Source: Cupriavidus campinensis (lineage in GTDB: Bacteria; Pseudomonadota; Gammaproteobacteria; Burkholderiales; Burkholderiaceae). Taken from it: 64,000 nt of DNA. The stretch is from NCBI RefSeq assembly GCF_905397395.1, contig NZ_CAJPVH010000019.1, positions 1 through 64,000 on the forward strand, read 5' to 3'. Each line of letters opens with the position of its first letter. Position 1 is the stretch's first letter. This document shows positions 45,591 to 56,084 of the stretch, in pieces. The notes under the pieces are model-generated. The model did no database searches, was not told the origin of the DNA, and saw only the letters and a list, made by a program, of their open reading frames with translations. The position numbers and the translations under genes are program-made.

Positions 45591-46826
45591 ATGAAAAATA
45601 GCGTCAAGCATTATAGCCCAAGCCCTAAGGCCGAAAACGGTCCGGCGAACGATTCCCCGGCGGATCTCGATTCCCCGCTGGATGCCGACGATTTCAATGA
45701 CGATCTCGGCGATGTCAGCGATCTCGGCGAAACCGGTGGCGCGGTGATGGCCACGCCCGCCACCGCCGTGGATCAGCCGCCTTTAACTCTAGAAGTGGAT
45801 AGTGCATCACATGGCGAGCGGCTCGACAAACTGCTCGCGCGGCATTTCAGTGAATTCTCGCGCAGCCGCATCCAGCAATGGATCGAGGAAGGCGCCGTGC
45901 GGGTGGATGGCGAGCCGAGCCGCGCCAAGGCTTCGGTCCAGATGGGCCAGCAGATCGAGATCCAGCCGCAGGTTGCGCCGGAGTCCCTCGCCTTCACGGC
46001 GGAGGACGTGCCGCTGGACGTGGTGTTCGAGGACGCCACGCTGCTCGTCATCAACAAGTCGGCCGGGCTGGTCGTGCATCCGGCCGCCGGTAACTGGAGC
46101 GGTACGGTGCTCAACGGCCTGCTGCACCGCGACCCGGCCGCGCGCCAACTGCCGCGCGCCGGTATCGTGCATCGGCTGGACAAGGAAACCTCGGGCCTGA
46201 TGGTCGTCGCCCGTACGCTTACCGCGCAGACCGACCTCGTGCGCCAGCTGGCCGCCCGGACCGTCAAGCGCACCTACCTCGCGCTGGTCTGGGGCGAGAC
46301 GCCGGACGAGGGCACCATCGACGCGCCGATCGGCCGCGACCCGCGCGAGCGTACCCGCATGGCCATCGTCCATACCAATAGCGGCAAGCCGTCGCGCACG
46401 CACTTCAAGACGCTGGGCACGGTGCCGCTGGGCCGCGGCAAGGTGTCGATGGTGATGTGCCAGCTCGAAACCGGCCGCACGCACCAGATCCGCGTGCATT
46501 TCGAGTCGATCGGCCATCCGCTGGTGGGCGACCCGGTCTACCACAAGGCCACCAAGCGCGGCCAGCGCCCGGCCATCCGCGTGACGCTGCCGGTGCCGTT
46601 CGAGCGCCAGGCACTGCATGCGTACAAGCTGGGACTGGTGCATCCGGAGACCGGGCGCAAGGTGTCCTGGGAGGCCGAGCCGCCCGAGGACATGCAGGAC
46701 CTGATCGAGGCGCTCGACTTCGAAGGCTACGCGGCGCGGCAGCTCGAGGACGACGATGACGACTTCGATGACGATGACGACCACGACGTCGAGATCATCT
46801 ACGTGAAGGATGACGATGACGATTGA
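45591..46826 (+). CDS. rluD: 23S rRNA pseudouridine synthase RluD
   Basis: A 411-residue enzyme that makes pseudouridines in helix 69 of 23S rRNA. An unusual N-terminal acidic extension of about 60 residues precedes the S4 domain ([20 protein letters not shown]). The catalytic Asp is D197 in [16 protein letters not shown]. The C-terminus carries a striking poly-Asp tail (about 11 of 12 residues Asp around residue 385, and a final DDDDD). The final codons overlap the start of pgeF, so the two are coupled. ATG 45591 is preferred over TTG 45573. Confidence 0.93.
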   Translation: MKNSVKHYSPSPKAENGPANDSPADLDSPLDADDFNDDLGDVSDLGETGGAVMATPATAVDQPPLTLEVDSASHGERLDKLLARHFSEFSRSRIQQWIEEGAVRVDGEPSRAKASVQMGQQIEIQPQVAPESLAFTAEDVPLDVVFEDATLLVINKSAGLVVHPAAGNWSGTVLNGLLHRDPAARQLPRAGIVHRLDKETSGLMVVARTLTAQTDLVRQLAARTVKRTYLALVWGETPDEGTIDAPIGRDPRERTRMAIVHTNSGKPSRTHFKTLGTVPLGRGKVSMVMCQLETGRTHQIRVHFESIGHPLVGDPVYHKATKRGQRPAIRVTLPVPFERQALHAYKLGLVHPETGRKVSWEAEPPEDMQDLIEALDFEGYAARQLEDDDDDFDDDDDHDVEIIYVKDDDDD

Positions 46827-47616
46827 GCGGCAATCCGGCTGGATCGTGCCGGACTGGCCGGCGCCGGCCCGCGTGCGGGCGCTGTCCACGACCCGCCAGG
46901 GCGGCGTGAGCGTCGGCCCCTACGGGCTGGCCGATGGCAGCCCGGGCGGGCTCAATCTCGGTACGCATGTGGGGGACGACCCGTCCGCCGTGGCGGAGAA
47001 CCGTCGTCGGCTGGCAGCGCATTTGCCTGCCATGCCGCGCTGGCTGGAGCAGGTTCACGGCTGTGCCGTGGCGACCGCCGATGGGATGGAAGGCGGGGAG
47101 GGCGGCGTGCCGCGTGCCGACGCCAGCATCGCCACCACCCCCGGCCATGTCTGCGCGATCATGACGGCGGACTGCCTGCCGGTGTTGCTGTGCGATGCGG
47201 CGGGCACGGTGGTCGGCGCCGCCCATGCCGGCTGGCGCGGGCTCTGCGACGGCGTGATCGAGGCCACCCTGGCACGCATGGCCGCGCAGGCAGGCCCTGG
47301 TTCGGAGTGGCTGGCTTGGCTGGGCCCGGCTATCGGCCCATCGGCGTTCGAAGTGGGCGTCGAGGTCCGGGAAGCATTCCTGGCCCAGGCCCGCGAGGCG
47401 GAGCGGCCGGCTGTCGAGGCGGCATTCCGCCCTGGCGCGCCGGGCAAGTATTGGGCCGACCTGTACGCGCTGGCCCGTACCCGGCTGGCGCGCGCCGGCT
47501 GCACGCGCGTCTACGGCGGCGATGCCTGCACCGTGGCCGACGCGGCGCGTTTCTATTCCTATCGCCGCGACCGTATCACGGGCCGCATGGCCACGCTGGT
47601 CTGGCTAGCGGCCTGA
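46810..47616 (+). CDS. pgeF: Peptidoglycan editing factor PgeF (laccase-domain)
   Basis: A 268-residue cytosolic protein of the COG1496 family that hydrolyses or edits aberrant muropeptide precursors and also has purine-nucleoside phosphorylase activity in some members. Copper/zinc ligands typical of the family are visible as [19 protein letters not shown] and [15 protein letters not shown], with TYG-like YGGDACT near the end. Its ATG lies inside the last codons of rluD; an alternative ATG is six bases downstream. It overlaps the convergent small membrane gene by 12 bases. Confidence 0.9.
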   Translation: MTMTIERQSGWIVPDWPAPARVRALSTTRQGGVSVGPYGLADGSPGGLNLGTHVGDDPSAVAENRRRLAAHLPAMPRWLEQVHGCAVATADGMEGGEGGVPRADASIATTPGHVCAIMTADCLPVLLCDAAGTVVGAAHAGWRGLCDGVIEATLARMAAQAGPGSEWLAWLGPAIGPSAFEVGVEVREAFLAQAREAERPAVEAAFRPGAPGKYWADLYALARTRLARAGCTRVYGGDACTVADAARFYSYRRDRITGRMATLVWLAA

Positions 47617-47868
47617 CGCGTCAGCTTCCTCCACGGGCTTCGGCCCGGCCTGCCCGGCGGGTCGTTTGGCTGCCCGTTCTGCTGCACGTTCGGCGGCCTC
47701 GCGCGCCTGGCGCCTGCGCCGCCGGCCGGGCGTTCCCATGATGTAGACGACGATCGATACCGGCGCCACGCCGTAGCACAGGAACGTGGCCACCCCGGCC
47801 ACGAGGTTCGTCTCGGTAATCGACATCATCAGGGCTACGTAGATCCAGCCGATTGCGACGATATACAT
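47605..47868 (-). CDS. Small membrane protein with basic C-terminal tail
   Basis: An 87-residue protein with two hydrophobic segments (MYIVAIGWIYVALMMSITET and VATFLCYGVAPVSIVVYIMG) and a C-terminal cytosolic tail rich in Arg, Lys and Ala. The start 47868 is chosen because it begins the first membrane segment; the open frame continues upstream as low-quality sequence. It overlaps the end of pgeF by 12 bases on the opposite strand. Its promoter shares the gap with phaC. Small proteins of this type occur in related betaproteobacteria, but I assign no function. Confidence 0.65.
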   Translation of the reverse strand: MYIVAIGWIYVALMMSITETNLVAGVATFLCYGVAPVSIVVYIMGTPGRRRRRQAREAAERAAERAAKRPAGQAGPKPVEEADASGR

Positions 47869-48246
47869 CAGGCGTTCATCTCTTTCTGTTAAAAGTACGG
47901 TGCCGTCACGTGGCGGCCGGAAACGGCCCCCGGACTGCCCGCGAACCCGCCTCAGGCTTACCGTCCGGTAGGTCGGGGATGCGTTTCCCGCACGCGCGTT
48001 CGCAATGCGGAATTCCGCATTGACAGCGTCTACATTGCAAGGCAACAATGCCTTCAAATGTATCGGAACCGAGGAAGTTCTCCAGGGTTTCGCCGGCAAG
48101 CATAGCGTATGACCTGGCGCCGCCGATGCGGCGTCCCGGTCTGGGTGACCAGATTACCCAGAGGCGCAACCCGGATTCGGGGCGGGTCGGGAGACAGTTA
48201 CCCCGAGCCCGTCTTCACATCACGACGGCAGAGAGACGAATACATC
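47869..48246. other. Intergenic region upstream of phaC
   Basis: No gene is visible. The region carries the phaC promoter (TTGACA/AACAAT, 48020-48049) and a long leader of about 190 bases before the phaC start. Blocks such as TTGCAAGGCAACAATG and CGGCAAGCATAGCG also occur, from memory, in the corresponding R. eutropha leader. AT-rich DNA near 47880-47900 may serve the divergent small gene. Confidence 0.5.
48020..48049 (+). promoter_or_regulatory. phaC promoter
   Basis: The -35 TTGACA (48020-48025) and -10 AACAAT (48044-48049) are separated by 18 bases. The same pair, with the same spacing, is the phaCAB promoter I recall for R. eutropha H16, which supports the call. Confidence 0.75.
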
Positions 48247-50133
48247 ATGGCGACCGGCAAAGGTGCGGCAGCTTCCAGCGCGGAAGACAAGTCCCAACCG
48301 TTTCAGTTTGCGCCGGGGCCATTCGATCCAGCTGCATGGCTGGAGTGGTCCCGTCAGTGGGCTCCCGAAATCAACGGCAAGCTGCCGCCCGGTTTTCCGT
48401 CAGGCATGCCGAACGGCGTGCCGGGCGCGTTTCCGGGCTTTCCCGGCGGCGATGCGTTTGCCAGGGCGTTCCAGGGCGCATTCCAGGGCCCGGCCGGCGC
48501 CGGTCTGAAGATCCCGCCCACGTTGCTGGCCCAGATCCAGGAACGTTACCTGAAGGATTTCTCCGAACTCTGGCGTGAAATGGGCGCGGCTGCCGTGCCG
48601 AACGGCGCTGCCGGCAATGGCAACGGCGATGCCGAGGCCGCCAGCCAGCGCCTGTCCGATCGCCGCTTCGCCAGCGCGGCCTGGCGCAACAACGCGCCGT
48701 ACCGCTACGCCGCCGCGTTCTACCTGCTGACCGCCCGCACGATGACCGAGCTGGCCGACGCCGTGGAGGCCGACGCCAAGACCCGCCAGCGCATCCGCTT
48801 CGCGGTGTCGCAGTGGGTGGACGCGATGTCGCCCGCCAACTTCCTCGCCACCAATCCCGACGCCCAGCAGCGCCTGATCGAATCGGGCGGCGAATCGCTG
48901 CGCACCGGCATGCGCAACATGCTCGGGGACCTGACCCGGGGCAAGATCTCCCAGACCGACGAAACCGCCTTCGAGGTGGGCCGCAACGTGGCCGTGACCG
49001 AAGGCGCGGTGGTCTATGAGAACGAATACTTCCAGCTGCTCCAGTACAAGCCGCTGACCGACAAGGTCCACGCCCGGCCGCTGCTGCTGGTGCCGCCGTG
49101 CATCAACAAGTTCTACATCCTTGACCTGCAGCCCGAAAGCTCGCTGGTCCGCTACGTGGTGGAGCAGGGCCACACGGTCTTCCTGGTGTCGTGGCGCAAC
49201 CCCGATGCGTCGATGGCCGAGCGCACCTGGGACGACTACATCGAGCACGCGGCCATCCGCGCGATCGAGGTGGCACGGGACATCAGCGGGCAGGACAAGA
49301 TCAACGTGCTCGGCTTCTGCGTGGGCGGCACCATCGTCGCCACGGCGCTGGCCGTGCTGGCCGCGCGCGGCGAGCGCCCGGTGGCCAGCCTGACGCTGCT
49401 GACCGCGCTGCTCGATTTCACCGACACCGGCATCCTGGATGTATTCGTCGACGAACCGCATGTGCAACTGCGCGAGGCCACCATCGGCGGCGCCGCCGGG
49501 GCCCCATGCGCGCTGCTGCGCGGCGTGGAGCTGGCCAACACGTTCTCGTTCCTGCGGCCGAACGACCTGGTCTGGAACTACGTGGTCGACAACTACCTCA
49601 AGGGCAACACGCCGGTACCGTTCGACCTGCTGTTCTGGAACGGCGACGCCACCAACCTGCCGGGGCCGTGGTACTGCTGGTACCTGCGCCATATGTATCT
49701 GCAGGACGAACTGAAGGTGCCCGGCAAGCTGAGCGTCTGCAACGCGCCGCTGGACCTGGGTGACATCGACGTGCCTACCTATATCTATGGCTCGCGCGAG
49801 GACCACATCGTGCCGTGGACGTCCGCGTACGCTTCCACCGGCCTGCTGAACAACAAGCTGCGCTTCGTGCTCGGCGCGTCCGGCCATATCGCCGGCGTGA
49901 TCAACCCGCCGGCCAAGAAGAAGCGCAGCCACTGGATCAACGAGGCGCTGCCCGGTTCGGCCCAGGAATGGCTGGCCGGTGCCGAGGAGAAGCCCGGCAG
50001 CTGGTGGCCGGACTGGATGGCCTGGCTAGGCAAGCAGGCCGGCGCCAAGCGCGCTGCGCCGGCCGACTACGGCAACGCCCGCTACCGGGCCATCGAACCC
50101 GCACCGGGCCGCTACGTCAAGCAGCGCGCCTGA
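48247..50133 (+). CDS. phaC: Class I poly(3-hydroxyalkanoate) synthase
   Basis: A 628-residue granule-bound polymerase that joins (R)-3-hydroxyacyl-CoA units. The lipase-like box is [11 protein letters not shown] with the catalytic Cys358; Asp519 (EDHIVPW) and His547 (SGHIAG) complete the triad, each about 39 residues later than in the 589-residue R. eutropha enzyme as I recall it. The extra length lies in the N-terminal domain, where residues 47-68 are Pro/Gly/Phe-rich low-complexity sequence. The start [16 protein letters not shown] matches the family. It leads the phaCAB operon. Confidence 0.97.
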   Translation: MATGKGAAASSAEDKSQPFQFAPGPFDPAAWLEWSRQWAPEINGKLPPGFPSGMPNGVPGAFPGFPGGDAFARAFQGAFQGPAGAGLKIPPTLLAQIQERYLKDFSELWREMGAAAVPNGAAGNGNGDAEAASQRLSDRRFASAAWRNNAPYRYAAAFYLLTARTMTELADAVEADAKTRQRIRFAVSQWVDAMSPANFLATNPDAQQRLIESGGESLRTGMRNMLGDLTRGKISQTDETAFEVGRNVAVTEGAVVYENEYFQLLQYKPLTDKVHARPLLLVPPCINKFYILDLQPESSLVRYVVEQGHTVFLVSWRNPDASMAERTWDDYIEHAAIRAIEVARDISGQDKINVLGFCVGGTIVATALAVLAARGERPVASLTLLTALLDFTDTGILDVFVDEPHVQLREATIGGAAGAPCALLRGVELANTFSFLRPNDLVWNYVVDNYLKGNTPVPFDLLFWNGDATNLPGPWYCWYLRHMYLQDELKVPGKLSVCNAPLDLGDIDVPTYIYGSREDHIVPWTSAYASTGLLNNKLRFVLGASGHIAGVINPPAKKKRSHWINEALPGSAQEWLAGAEEKPGSWWPDWMAWLGKQAGAKRAAPADYGNARYRAIEPAPGRYVKQRA

Positions 50134-50216
50134 ACGTTTTCCGCCGGGGCCGGTTCCGTGGGACTGGCCCGGGGTTTCGTACCGATTGGCTTCATGCTTT
50201 CTCGAAAGGACTTCAA

Positions 50217-51398
50217 ATGACCGACATCGTCATCGTTTCCGCAGCCCGCACCGCAGTTGGCAAGTTTGGCGGCTCGCTGGCCAAGATTCCGGCGCCGGAG
50301 CTGGGCGCCCTCGTCATCAAGGCCGCGCTCGAGCGCGCCGGCGTGAAGCCGGACCAGGTGAGCGAGGTCATCATGGGCCAGGTGCTCACGGCTGCCGCCG
50401 GCCAGAACCCGGCGCGCCAGGCCTCGCGCAAGGCCGGCCTGCCGGACATGGTGCCGGCCATGACCATCAACAAGGTATGCGGCTCGGGCCTGAAGGCCGT
50501 GATGCTGGCCGCCAATGCGATCATCGCCGGCGAGGCGGAGATCGTCGTGGCCGGCGGCATGGAGAACATGAGCGCCGCGCCGCACGTGCTGCCGGGCTCG
50601 CGCGACGGCTTCCGCATGGGCGACACCAAGCTGGTCGACTCGATGATCGTCGATGGCCTGTGGGACGTGTACAACCAGTACCACATGGGCATCACGGCGG
50701 AGAACGTCGCCAAGGAGTACGGCATCACGCGCGAGGCGCAGGACGAGTTCGCCGTGGGCTCCCAGAACAAGGCCGAGGCGGCCCAGAAGGCTGGCCGCTT
50801 CGACGAGGAAATCGTGCCGGTGCTGATTCCGCAGCGCAAGGGCGACCCGGTGGCGTTCAAGACCGACGAATTCGTGCGCCAGGGCGCCACGCTGGACAGC
50901 CTGTCCGGCCTGAAGCCAGCCTTCGACAAGGCCGGCACGGTGACGGCCGCCAACGCCTCGGGCCTCAATGACGGCGCCGCCGCCGTGGTGGTGATGTCGG
51001 CCGCCAAGGCCAAGGAATTGGGCCTGACCCCGCTGGCCACCATCAAGGCTTACGCCAACGCCGGCGTGGACCCGGCCGTGATGGGCATGGGCCCGGTGCC
51101 GGCCAGCAAGCGCTGCCTGTCGCGCGCGGGCTGGGGCGTGCAGGACCTGGACCTGATGGAAATCAACGAAGCCTTCGCCGCGCAGGCGCTGGCCGTGCAC
51201 CAGCAGATGGGCTGGGACCAGTCGAAGATCAACGTCAACGGCGGGGCCATCGCCATTGGTCATCCGATTGGCGCGTCCGGCTGCCGCATCCTGGTGACGC
51301 TGCTGCACGAAATGAAGCGCCGCGACGCCAAGAAGGGCCTGGCCTCGCTGTGCATCGGCGGCGGCATGGGCGTGGCGCTGGCCGTGGAACGGAACTAA
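50217..51398 (+). CDS. phaA: Acetyl-CoA acetyltransferase (beta-ketothiolase) PhaA
   Basis: A 393-residue thiolase that condenses two acetyl-CoA to acetoacetyl-CoA for PHB synthesis. Active-site residues are Cys88 ([10 protein letters not shown]), His349 (GHPIGASG) and Cys379 (LCIGGGMG). The GAAAGGA ribosome-binding site stands well before ATG 50217. It is the second gene of phaCAB, 83 bases after phaC. Confidence 0.97.
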   Translation: MTDIVIVSAARTAVGKFGGSLAKIPAPELGALVIKAALERAGVKPDQVSEVIMGQVLTAAAGQNPARQASRKAGLPDMVPAMTINKVCGSGLKAVMLAANAIIAGEAEIVVAGGMENMSAAPHVLPGSRDGFRMGDTKLVDSMIVDGLWDVYNQYHMGITAENVAKEYGITREAQDEFAVGSQNKAEAAQKAGRFDEEIVPVLIPQRKGDPVAFKTDEFVRQGATLDSLSGLKPAFDKAGTVTAANASGLNDGAAAVVVMSAAKAKELGLTPLATIKAYANAGVDPAVMGMGPVPASKRCLSRAGWGVQDLDLMEINEAFAAQALAVHQQMGWDQSKINVNGGAIAIGHPIGASGCRILVTLLHEMKRRDAKKGLASLCIGGGMGVALAVERN

Positions 51399-51447
51399 GC
51401 GAGACTGATCCGGCCGAAAACGAGTATTTGAGTTGCACTGAGGGGTA

Positions 51448-51481
51448 GCCGGCGGCAGGAGACATGGATTTGTCCGCCGGC
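51448..51481 (+). other. Intercistronic hairpin between phaA and phaB
   Basis: An 8-bp perfect stem, GCCGGCGG (51448-51455) with CCGCCGGC (51474-51481), has an 18-base loop and no T-tract. It may stabilise the upstream message or tune the phaA/phaB ratio. Confidence 0.5.
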
Positions 51482-51536
51482 GTCTATAACAGAGATCGGT
51501 GCCATTGCATCGATCAGCGAGCCAACAGGAGTGAAT

Positions 51537-52277
51537 ATGACTCAGCGCATTGCATATGTGACCGGCGGCATGGGCGGCATCGGAACCGCCATTTGCCAGC
51601 GCCTGGCCCGTGACGGCTACAAGGTGGTGGCGGGCTGCGGCCCGAATTCGCCGCGCCGCGAGAAGTGGCTCGAACAGCAGCGCGCGCTCGGCTTCGAGTT
51701 CGTGGCGTCCGAGGGCAACGTGGCCGACTGGGATTCGACCAAATCCGCCTTCGACAAGGTCAAGGCCGATGTCGGCGAGGTGGACGTGCTGATCAACAAC
51801 GCCGGTATCACCCGCGACGTGGTGTTCCGCAAGATGACGCGGGCCGACTGGGACGCGGTGATCGACACCAACCTGACGTCGCTGTTCAACGTGACCAAGC
51901 AGGTCATCGACGGCATGGCGGACCGCGGCTGGGGCCGCATCGTCAATATCTCGTCGGTGAACGGGCAGAAGGGCCAGTTCGGCCAGACCAACTACTCGAC
52001 GGCCAAGGCCGGCCTGCACGGCTTCACCATGGCGCTGGCGCAGGAAGTAGCCACCAAGGGCGTGACGGTCAACACGGTGTCGCCGGGCTATATCGCCACG
52101 GACATGGTCAAGTCCATCCGCCAGGATGTGCTGGACAAGATCGTGGCGACGATTCCGGTCAAGCGCCTGGGCCTGCCGGAGGAAATCGCGTCGATCTGCG
52201 CATGGCTGGCTTCGGACGAATCGGGCTTCTCCACGGGCGCCGACTTCTCGCTCAACGGCGGCCTGCACATGGGCTGA
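51537..52277 (+). CDS. phaB: Acetoacetyl-CoA reductase PhaB (NADPH)
   Basis: A 246-residue short-chain dehydrogenase that reduces acetoacetyl-CoA to (R)-3-hydroxybutyryl-CoA. The Rossmann motif is TGGMGGIGTAICQRLARDGY, followed by NNAGITRDVVF, the catalytic Ser in NISSVNG and YSTAKAG (Tyr-x3-Lys). From memory it is nearly identical to R. eutropha PhaB1. GGAGTG precedes the ATG. It is third in the operon and followed by a strong terminator. Confidence 0.97.
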   Translation: MTQRIAYVTGGMGGIGTAICQRLARDGYKVVAGCGPNSPRREKWLEQQRALGFEFVASEGNVADWDSTKSAFDKVKADVGEVDVLINNAGITRDVVFRKMTRADWDAVIDTNLTSLFNVTKQVIDGMADRGWGRIVNISSVNGQKGQFGQTNYSTAKAGLHGFTMALAQEVATKGVTVNTVSPGYIATDMVKSIRQDVLDKIVATIPVKRLGLPEEIASICAWLASDESGFSTGADFSLNGGLHMG

Positions 52278-52365
52278 CCGGCCGCTGGCTGCGCGACGCG
52301 CGGCCGGCCTGCTGCGGCGCACCGAGCGCGCTGCAGCAGGCCGGAAGCGTGCCGCGGCGCACCTC

Positions 52366-52407
52366 GCAAAACGGGCCGCCTGGCTGCCAGGACGGCCCGT
52401 TTTGCAT
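52366..52407 (+). terminator. Terminator after phaB
   Basis: The 13-bp stem GCAAAACGGGCCG (52366-52378) with CGGCCCGTTTTGC (52393-52405) carries an inner CCTGG/CCAGG stem in its loop. The T-run is inside the stem, so termination strength is uncertain, but position and length strongly favour a terminator. Confidence 0.75.
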
Positions 52408-52463
52408 ACGATGCTGCGGGTTTTCCTTAATCGGGGTGGCTTTTCTTAGTGCTTTCTTGAGCA

Positions 52464-52586
52464 TAGAATCAGGTCAGCGGCGCCCCCGGCACCAAACTAG
52501 AGCGCGGCGCGGGCGCCCCCGATTGCGCAGTGCATCGCATGCGGTGCAGCAGCGCGCAGCAGCAGATGCGCACCCCATGCATCAGC
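52464..52586 (+). promoter_or_regulatory. phaR upstream region with TGC/GCA-dense tract
   Basis: A TAGAAT -10-like box (52464-52469) is followed by a stretch from 52524 to 52586 packed with TGC and GCA triplets (for example GTGCAGCAGCGCGCAGCAGC). TGC/GCA-rich DNA is the known target type of PhaR in other bacteria, and PhaR autoregulates, so this may be an autoregulatory operator. This is inference. The rest of the 331-base gap holds only the phaB terminator. Confidence 0.4.
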
Positions 52587-52608
52587 GACGACAAAGGATA
52601 GAGCACCG

Positions 52609-53160
52609 ATGGCCACGACCAAAAAAGGCGCAGAGCGACTGATCAAGAAATACCCGAATCGCCGGCTCTACGACACGCAGACCAGCACCTACATTACGCT
52701 CGCGGACGTCAAGCAGCTGGTCATGGATTCCGAGGAATTCAAGGTCGTGGACGCCAAGTCCGGCGACGAACTGACGCGCAGCATCCTGCTGCAGATCATC
52801 CTGGAAGAGGAAACCGGCGGCGTGCCGATGTTCTCGAGCGCCATGCTGTCGCAGATCATCCGCTTCTACGGACATGCCATGCAGGGCATGATGGGCACCT
52901 ACCTGGAAAAGAACATCCAGGCGTTCATCGACATCCAGAACAAGCTGGCCGAGAACTCGAAGGGCCTCTACTCGGGCGAGGCCTTCAGCCCGGACATGTG
53001 GTCGCAGTTCATGAACATGCAGGGCCCGATGATGCAGGGCATGATGAGCAACTACATCGAGCAGAGCAAGAACCTGTTCGTGCAGATGCAGGAACAGATG
53101 CAGAACCAGGCCAAGAACATGTTCGGCACGTTCCCGTTCAACCAGCAGGAAAAGAAGTAA
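52609..53160 (+). CDS. phaR: PHA synthesis repressor PhaR
   Basis: A 183-residue DNA- and PHA-binding repressor that controls phasin and its own gene and leaves DNA when polymer forms. The N-terminal DNA-binding domain is [20 protein letters not shown] and [20 protein letters not shown]; the PHB accumulation regulatory domain follows ([20 protein letters not shown]). The C-terminus is Met/Gln-rich and coiled-coil-like. Ortholog identity is clear. It has its own promoter region after the phaB terminator. Confidence 0.96.
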   Translation: MATTKKGAERLIKKYPNRRLYDTQTSTYITLADVKQLVMDSEEFKVVDAKSGDELTRSILLQIILEEETGGVPMFSSAMLSQIIRFYGHAMQGMMGTYLEKNIQAFIDIQNKLAENSKGLYSGEAFSPDMWSQFMNMQGPMMQGMMSNYIEQSKNLFVQMQEQMQNQAKNMFGTFPFNQQEKK

Positions 53161-53372
53161 GCCACCGAGGCACACCCAGGCCGGCCCGCCGGTCGTCCGG
53201 ATTCCCCCATCGCCGCGCGCGCCTTTATTGGGGCGCCCGCGGCGATGTCGTTTGTCATGAAGCGAGTGGCTCCCGCTTCTGCATCACGACGCCCAATCGC
53301 CCGCCCTGGGTTAAAATTCGCCCCACCTTCGGCCTTGCGCCGGCCCCCACAAGACGCAGTCAGGAAGTACAA

Positions 53373-54764
53373 GTGAAAAGTGACGAAAAATCAACGGCTT
53401 ACGCGGCCGGCGTAGCCAATTTGCCCCGCGTGGGGTTTGTCAGCCTGGGCTGTCCGAAGGCGCTGGTGGATTCCGAGCAGATCCTGACCCAGTTGCGCGC
53501 CGAAGGCTACGCGATCAGCGGTACCTATAACGATGCCGATCTGGTCGTGGTGAACACCTGCGGCTTCATCGACGAAGCCGTGCAAGAGAGCCTGGACGCC
53601 ATCGGCGAGGCCCTGGCCGAGAACGGCAAGGTCATCGTCACGGGTTGCCTGGGCGCCAAGAAGGATGCGGCCGGGCACGACATCGTCTCGTCGGTTCACC
53701 CGAAGGTGCTGGCCGTGACCGGCCCGCATGCGCTGGGGGAGGTCATGCAGGCCGTCCACACGCACCTGCCCAAGCCGCACGATCCGTTCACGGACCTCGT
53801 GCCGCCGGCCGGCATCAAGCTCACGCCCAAGCATTACGCCTACCTGAAGATTTCCGAAGGCTGCAATCACCGCTGCTCGTTCTGCATCATCCCGTCGATG
53901 CGGGGTGATCTGGTCTCGCGTCCGGTGGCGGAAGTGATGCTGGAGGCTGAAAACCTGTTCAAGTCGGGCGTCAAGGAGCTGCTGGTGATCTCGCAGGACA
54001 CCAGCGCCTATGGCGTGGACGTGAAGTACCGCACCGGCTTCTGGAATGGCCGCCCGCTCAAGACCCGCATGACCGAACTGGTCGGCGCGCTGGGCGAACT
54101 GGCCAGCCAGTACGGCGCCTGGGTGCGCCTGCACTACGTGTACCCGTACCCGCACGTGGATGAGATTATTCCGCTGATGTCGCAGGGCAACGTGCTGCCG
54201 TACCTCGACGTGCCGCTCCAGCACGCCCACCCGGACGTGCTCAAGCGCATGAAGCGCCCGGCCAATGCCGAAAAGACGCTGGATCGCATTCGCGCCTGGC
54301 GCGAGATGTGCCCCGAGCTGACCATCCGCAGCACGTTCATCGCCGGGTTCCCGGGCGAGACCGAGGAAGAGTTCCAGACGCTGCTCGACTTCATCGCCGA
54401 AGCCGAGCTGGACCGCGTGGGCTGCTTCGCCTATTCGCCCGTGGACGGCGCCACCGCGAACGACCTGCCCGGCGCGCTGCCGGACGAGGTACGTGACGAG
54501 CGCCGCGCGCGGTTCATGGAGGTGGCCGAGGAAGTTTCCGCGCGCCGCCTGCAACGCAAGGTCGGCCAGACGCTGCGCGTGCTGGTGGACGAGGTGAACC
54601 AGGATGGCGGCGTGGGCCGGTCGTCCGCCGATGCGCCCGAGATCGACGGTCTGGTCTATATCGACCCGGCCGCGAAGCCGTCGCAACGCTACAAGACCGG
54701 CGACTTCGTCCACGTGAAGATTACCGGCGCCGATGGCCACGATCTGTGGGGTGAAGTGGTTTAA
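53373..54764 (+). CDS. rimO: Ribosomal protein S12 methylthiotransferase RimO
   Basis: A 463-residue radical-SAM enzyme that adds a methylthio group to an Asp of ribosomal protein S12. Order: N-terminal UPF0004 domain ([40 protein letters not shown]), radical-SAM motif CNHRCSFC (C164, C168, C171), and a C-terminal TRAM domain. The start is a GTG at 53373 with CAGGAAG upstream; homology begins right after it. The frame is open further upstream across the phaR end but is not homologous. Confidence 0.95.
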   Translation: MKSDEKSTAYAAGVANLPRVGFVSLGCPKALVDSEQILTQLRAEGYAISGTYNDADLVVVNTCGFIDEAVQESLDAIGEALAENGKVIVTGCLGAKKDAAGHDIVSSVHPKVLAVTGPHALGEVMQAVHTHLPKPHDPFTDLVPPAGIKLTPKHYAYLKISEGCNHRCSFCIIPSMRGDLVSRPVAEVMLEAENLFKSGVKELLVISQDTSAYGVDVKYRTGFWNGRPLKTRMTELVGALGELASQYGAWVRLHYVYPYPHVDEIIPLMSQGNVLPYLDVPLQHAHPDVLKRMKRPANAEKTLDRIRAWREMCPELTIRSTFIAGFPGETEEEFQTLLDFIAEAELDRVGCFAYSPVDGATANDLPGALPDEVRDERRARFMEVAEEVSARRLQRKVGQTLRVLVDEVNQDGGVGRSSADAPEIDGLVYIDPAAKPSQRYKTGDFVHVKITGADGHDLWGEVV

Positions 54765-54867
54765 ACGTCACTGCCGGGCCCGGGACATTAGGTAAAAGTA
54801 CGGTCGTTCGTTTTGGGGTGGCCGGGACTATACTGTGCGCCGCAACATGAACTCATGGAGACAAGAC

Positions 54868-56052
54868 ATGACGCGTGAAGTGGTGGTTGTCAGCGGTGTG
54901 CGCACCGCAATCGGCACCTTCGGCGGCAGCCTGAAGGACGTGGCCCCGACCGATCTGGGCGCGCTGGTCGTGCGCGAGGCACTGGCCCGCGCCAACGTGT
55001 CCGGCGACGACGTCGGCCACGTGGTATTCGGCAATGTGATCCAGACCGAACCTAAAGACATGTACCTGGGCCGCGTGGCGGCCGTGAACGGCGGGGTGTC
55101 GATCAACGCCCCCGCACTGACTGTGAACCGTCTCTGCGGTTCGGGCCTCCAGGCCATCGTCAGCGCCGCCCAGTCCATCCTGCTCGGCGATGCCGACGTG
55201 GCCATCGGCGGTGGCGCGGAGAGCATGAGCCGCGCGCCGTACCTGGCGCCGATGGCGCGCTGGGGCGCGCGCATGGGCGATGCCAAGCTCGTCGACATGA
55301 TGCTCGGCGCGCTGCACGACCCGTTCCACGCCATCCACATGGGCGTGACGGCCGAGAACGTGGCCAAGGAGTACGACATCTCGCGCGCCCAGCAGGACGA
55401 GGCTGCGCTGGAGTCGCACCGCCGCGCGTCGGCTGCCATCAAGGCCGGTCATTTCAAGGACCAGATCGTTCCCGTCACGCTGAAGTCCCGCAAGGGCGAT
55501 GTCGTGTTCGACACCGACGAGCACGTTCGCCACGACGCCACCATCGACGACATGACCAAGCTCAAGCCGGTCTTCGTCAAGGAAAACGGCACGGTGACGG
55601 CGGGCAATGCGTCGGGTCTGAACGACGCGGCGGCCGCCGTGGTGCTGATGGAGCGCGCCGAAGCCGAGCGCCGTGGCCTGAAGCCGCTGGCGCGCCTGGT
55701 GTCCTACGGCCACGCCGGCGTGGACCCTAAGACCATGGGTATCGGCCCGGTGCCGGCCACCAGGATCGCGCTCGAACGCGCCGGCCTGTCGGTCAAGGAT
55801 CTCGATGTGATCGAGGCCAACGAGGCCTTCGCTGCCCAGGCGTGCGCCGTGACCAAGGCGCTCGGCCTCGATCCGGCCAAGGTCAACCCGAACGGCTCGG
55901 GGATCTCGCTGGGCCATCCGATTGGTGCGACCGGCGCGCTGATTACCGTCAAGGCTGTGCACGAACTGCAACGCGTGCAGGGCCGCTATGCGCTCGTGAC
56001 GATGTGCATTGGCGGTGGCCAGGGCATTGCTGCTATCTTTGAGCGTATCTGA
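54868..56052 (+). CDS. bktB: Beta-ketothiolase BktB
   Basis: A 394-residue thiolase with broader chain-length range than PhaA, forming 3-ketovaleryl-CoA and longer products. The active-site residues are Cys90 (NRLCGSGLQA), His350 (GHPIGATG) and Cys380 (MCIGGGQG). The sequence resembles R. eutropha BktB closely from memory, from MTREVVVVSGVRTAIGTFGG onwards. A GGAGACAAGAC ribosome-binding site favours ATG 54868; an upstream frame adds 11 residues without support. A TATACT -10 lies at 54829-54834. Confidence 0.96.
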   Translation: MTREVVVVSGVRTAIGTFGGSLKDVAPTDLGALVVREALARANVSGDDVGHVVFGNVIQTEPKDMYLGRVAAVNGGVSINAPALTVNRLCGSGLQAIVSAAQSILLGDADVAIGGGAESMSRAPYLAPMARWGARMGDAKLVDMMLGALHDPFHAIHMGVTAENVAKEYDISRAQQDEAALESHRRASAAIKAGHFKDQIVPVTLKSRKGDVVFDTDEHVRHDATIDDMTKLKPVFVKENGTVTAGNASGLNDAAAAVVLMERAEAERRGLKPLARLVSYGHAGVDPKTMGIGPVPATRIALERAGLSVKDLDVIEANEAFAAQACAVTKALGLDPAKVNPNGSGISLGHPIGATGALITVKAVHELQRVQGRYALVTMCIGGGQGIAAIFERI

Positions 56053-56084
56053 GTCCTGATCCGGGGTTTGCCTTGCTGCGTCCG

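Noticed and set aside
47890-54804. Identical 12-mer TAAAAGTACGGT at 47890-47901 and 54793-54804, upstream of the phaC region and of bktB
   Set aside because: Many 12-base matches are expected by chance in 64 kb, and the two sites sit at different distances and orientations relative to the genes.
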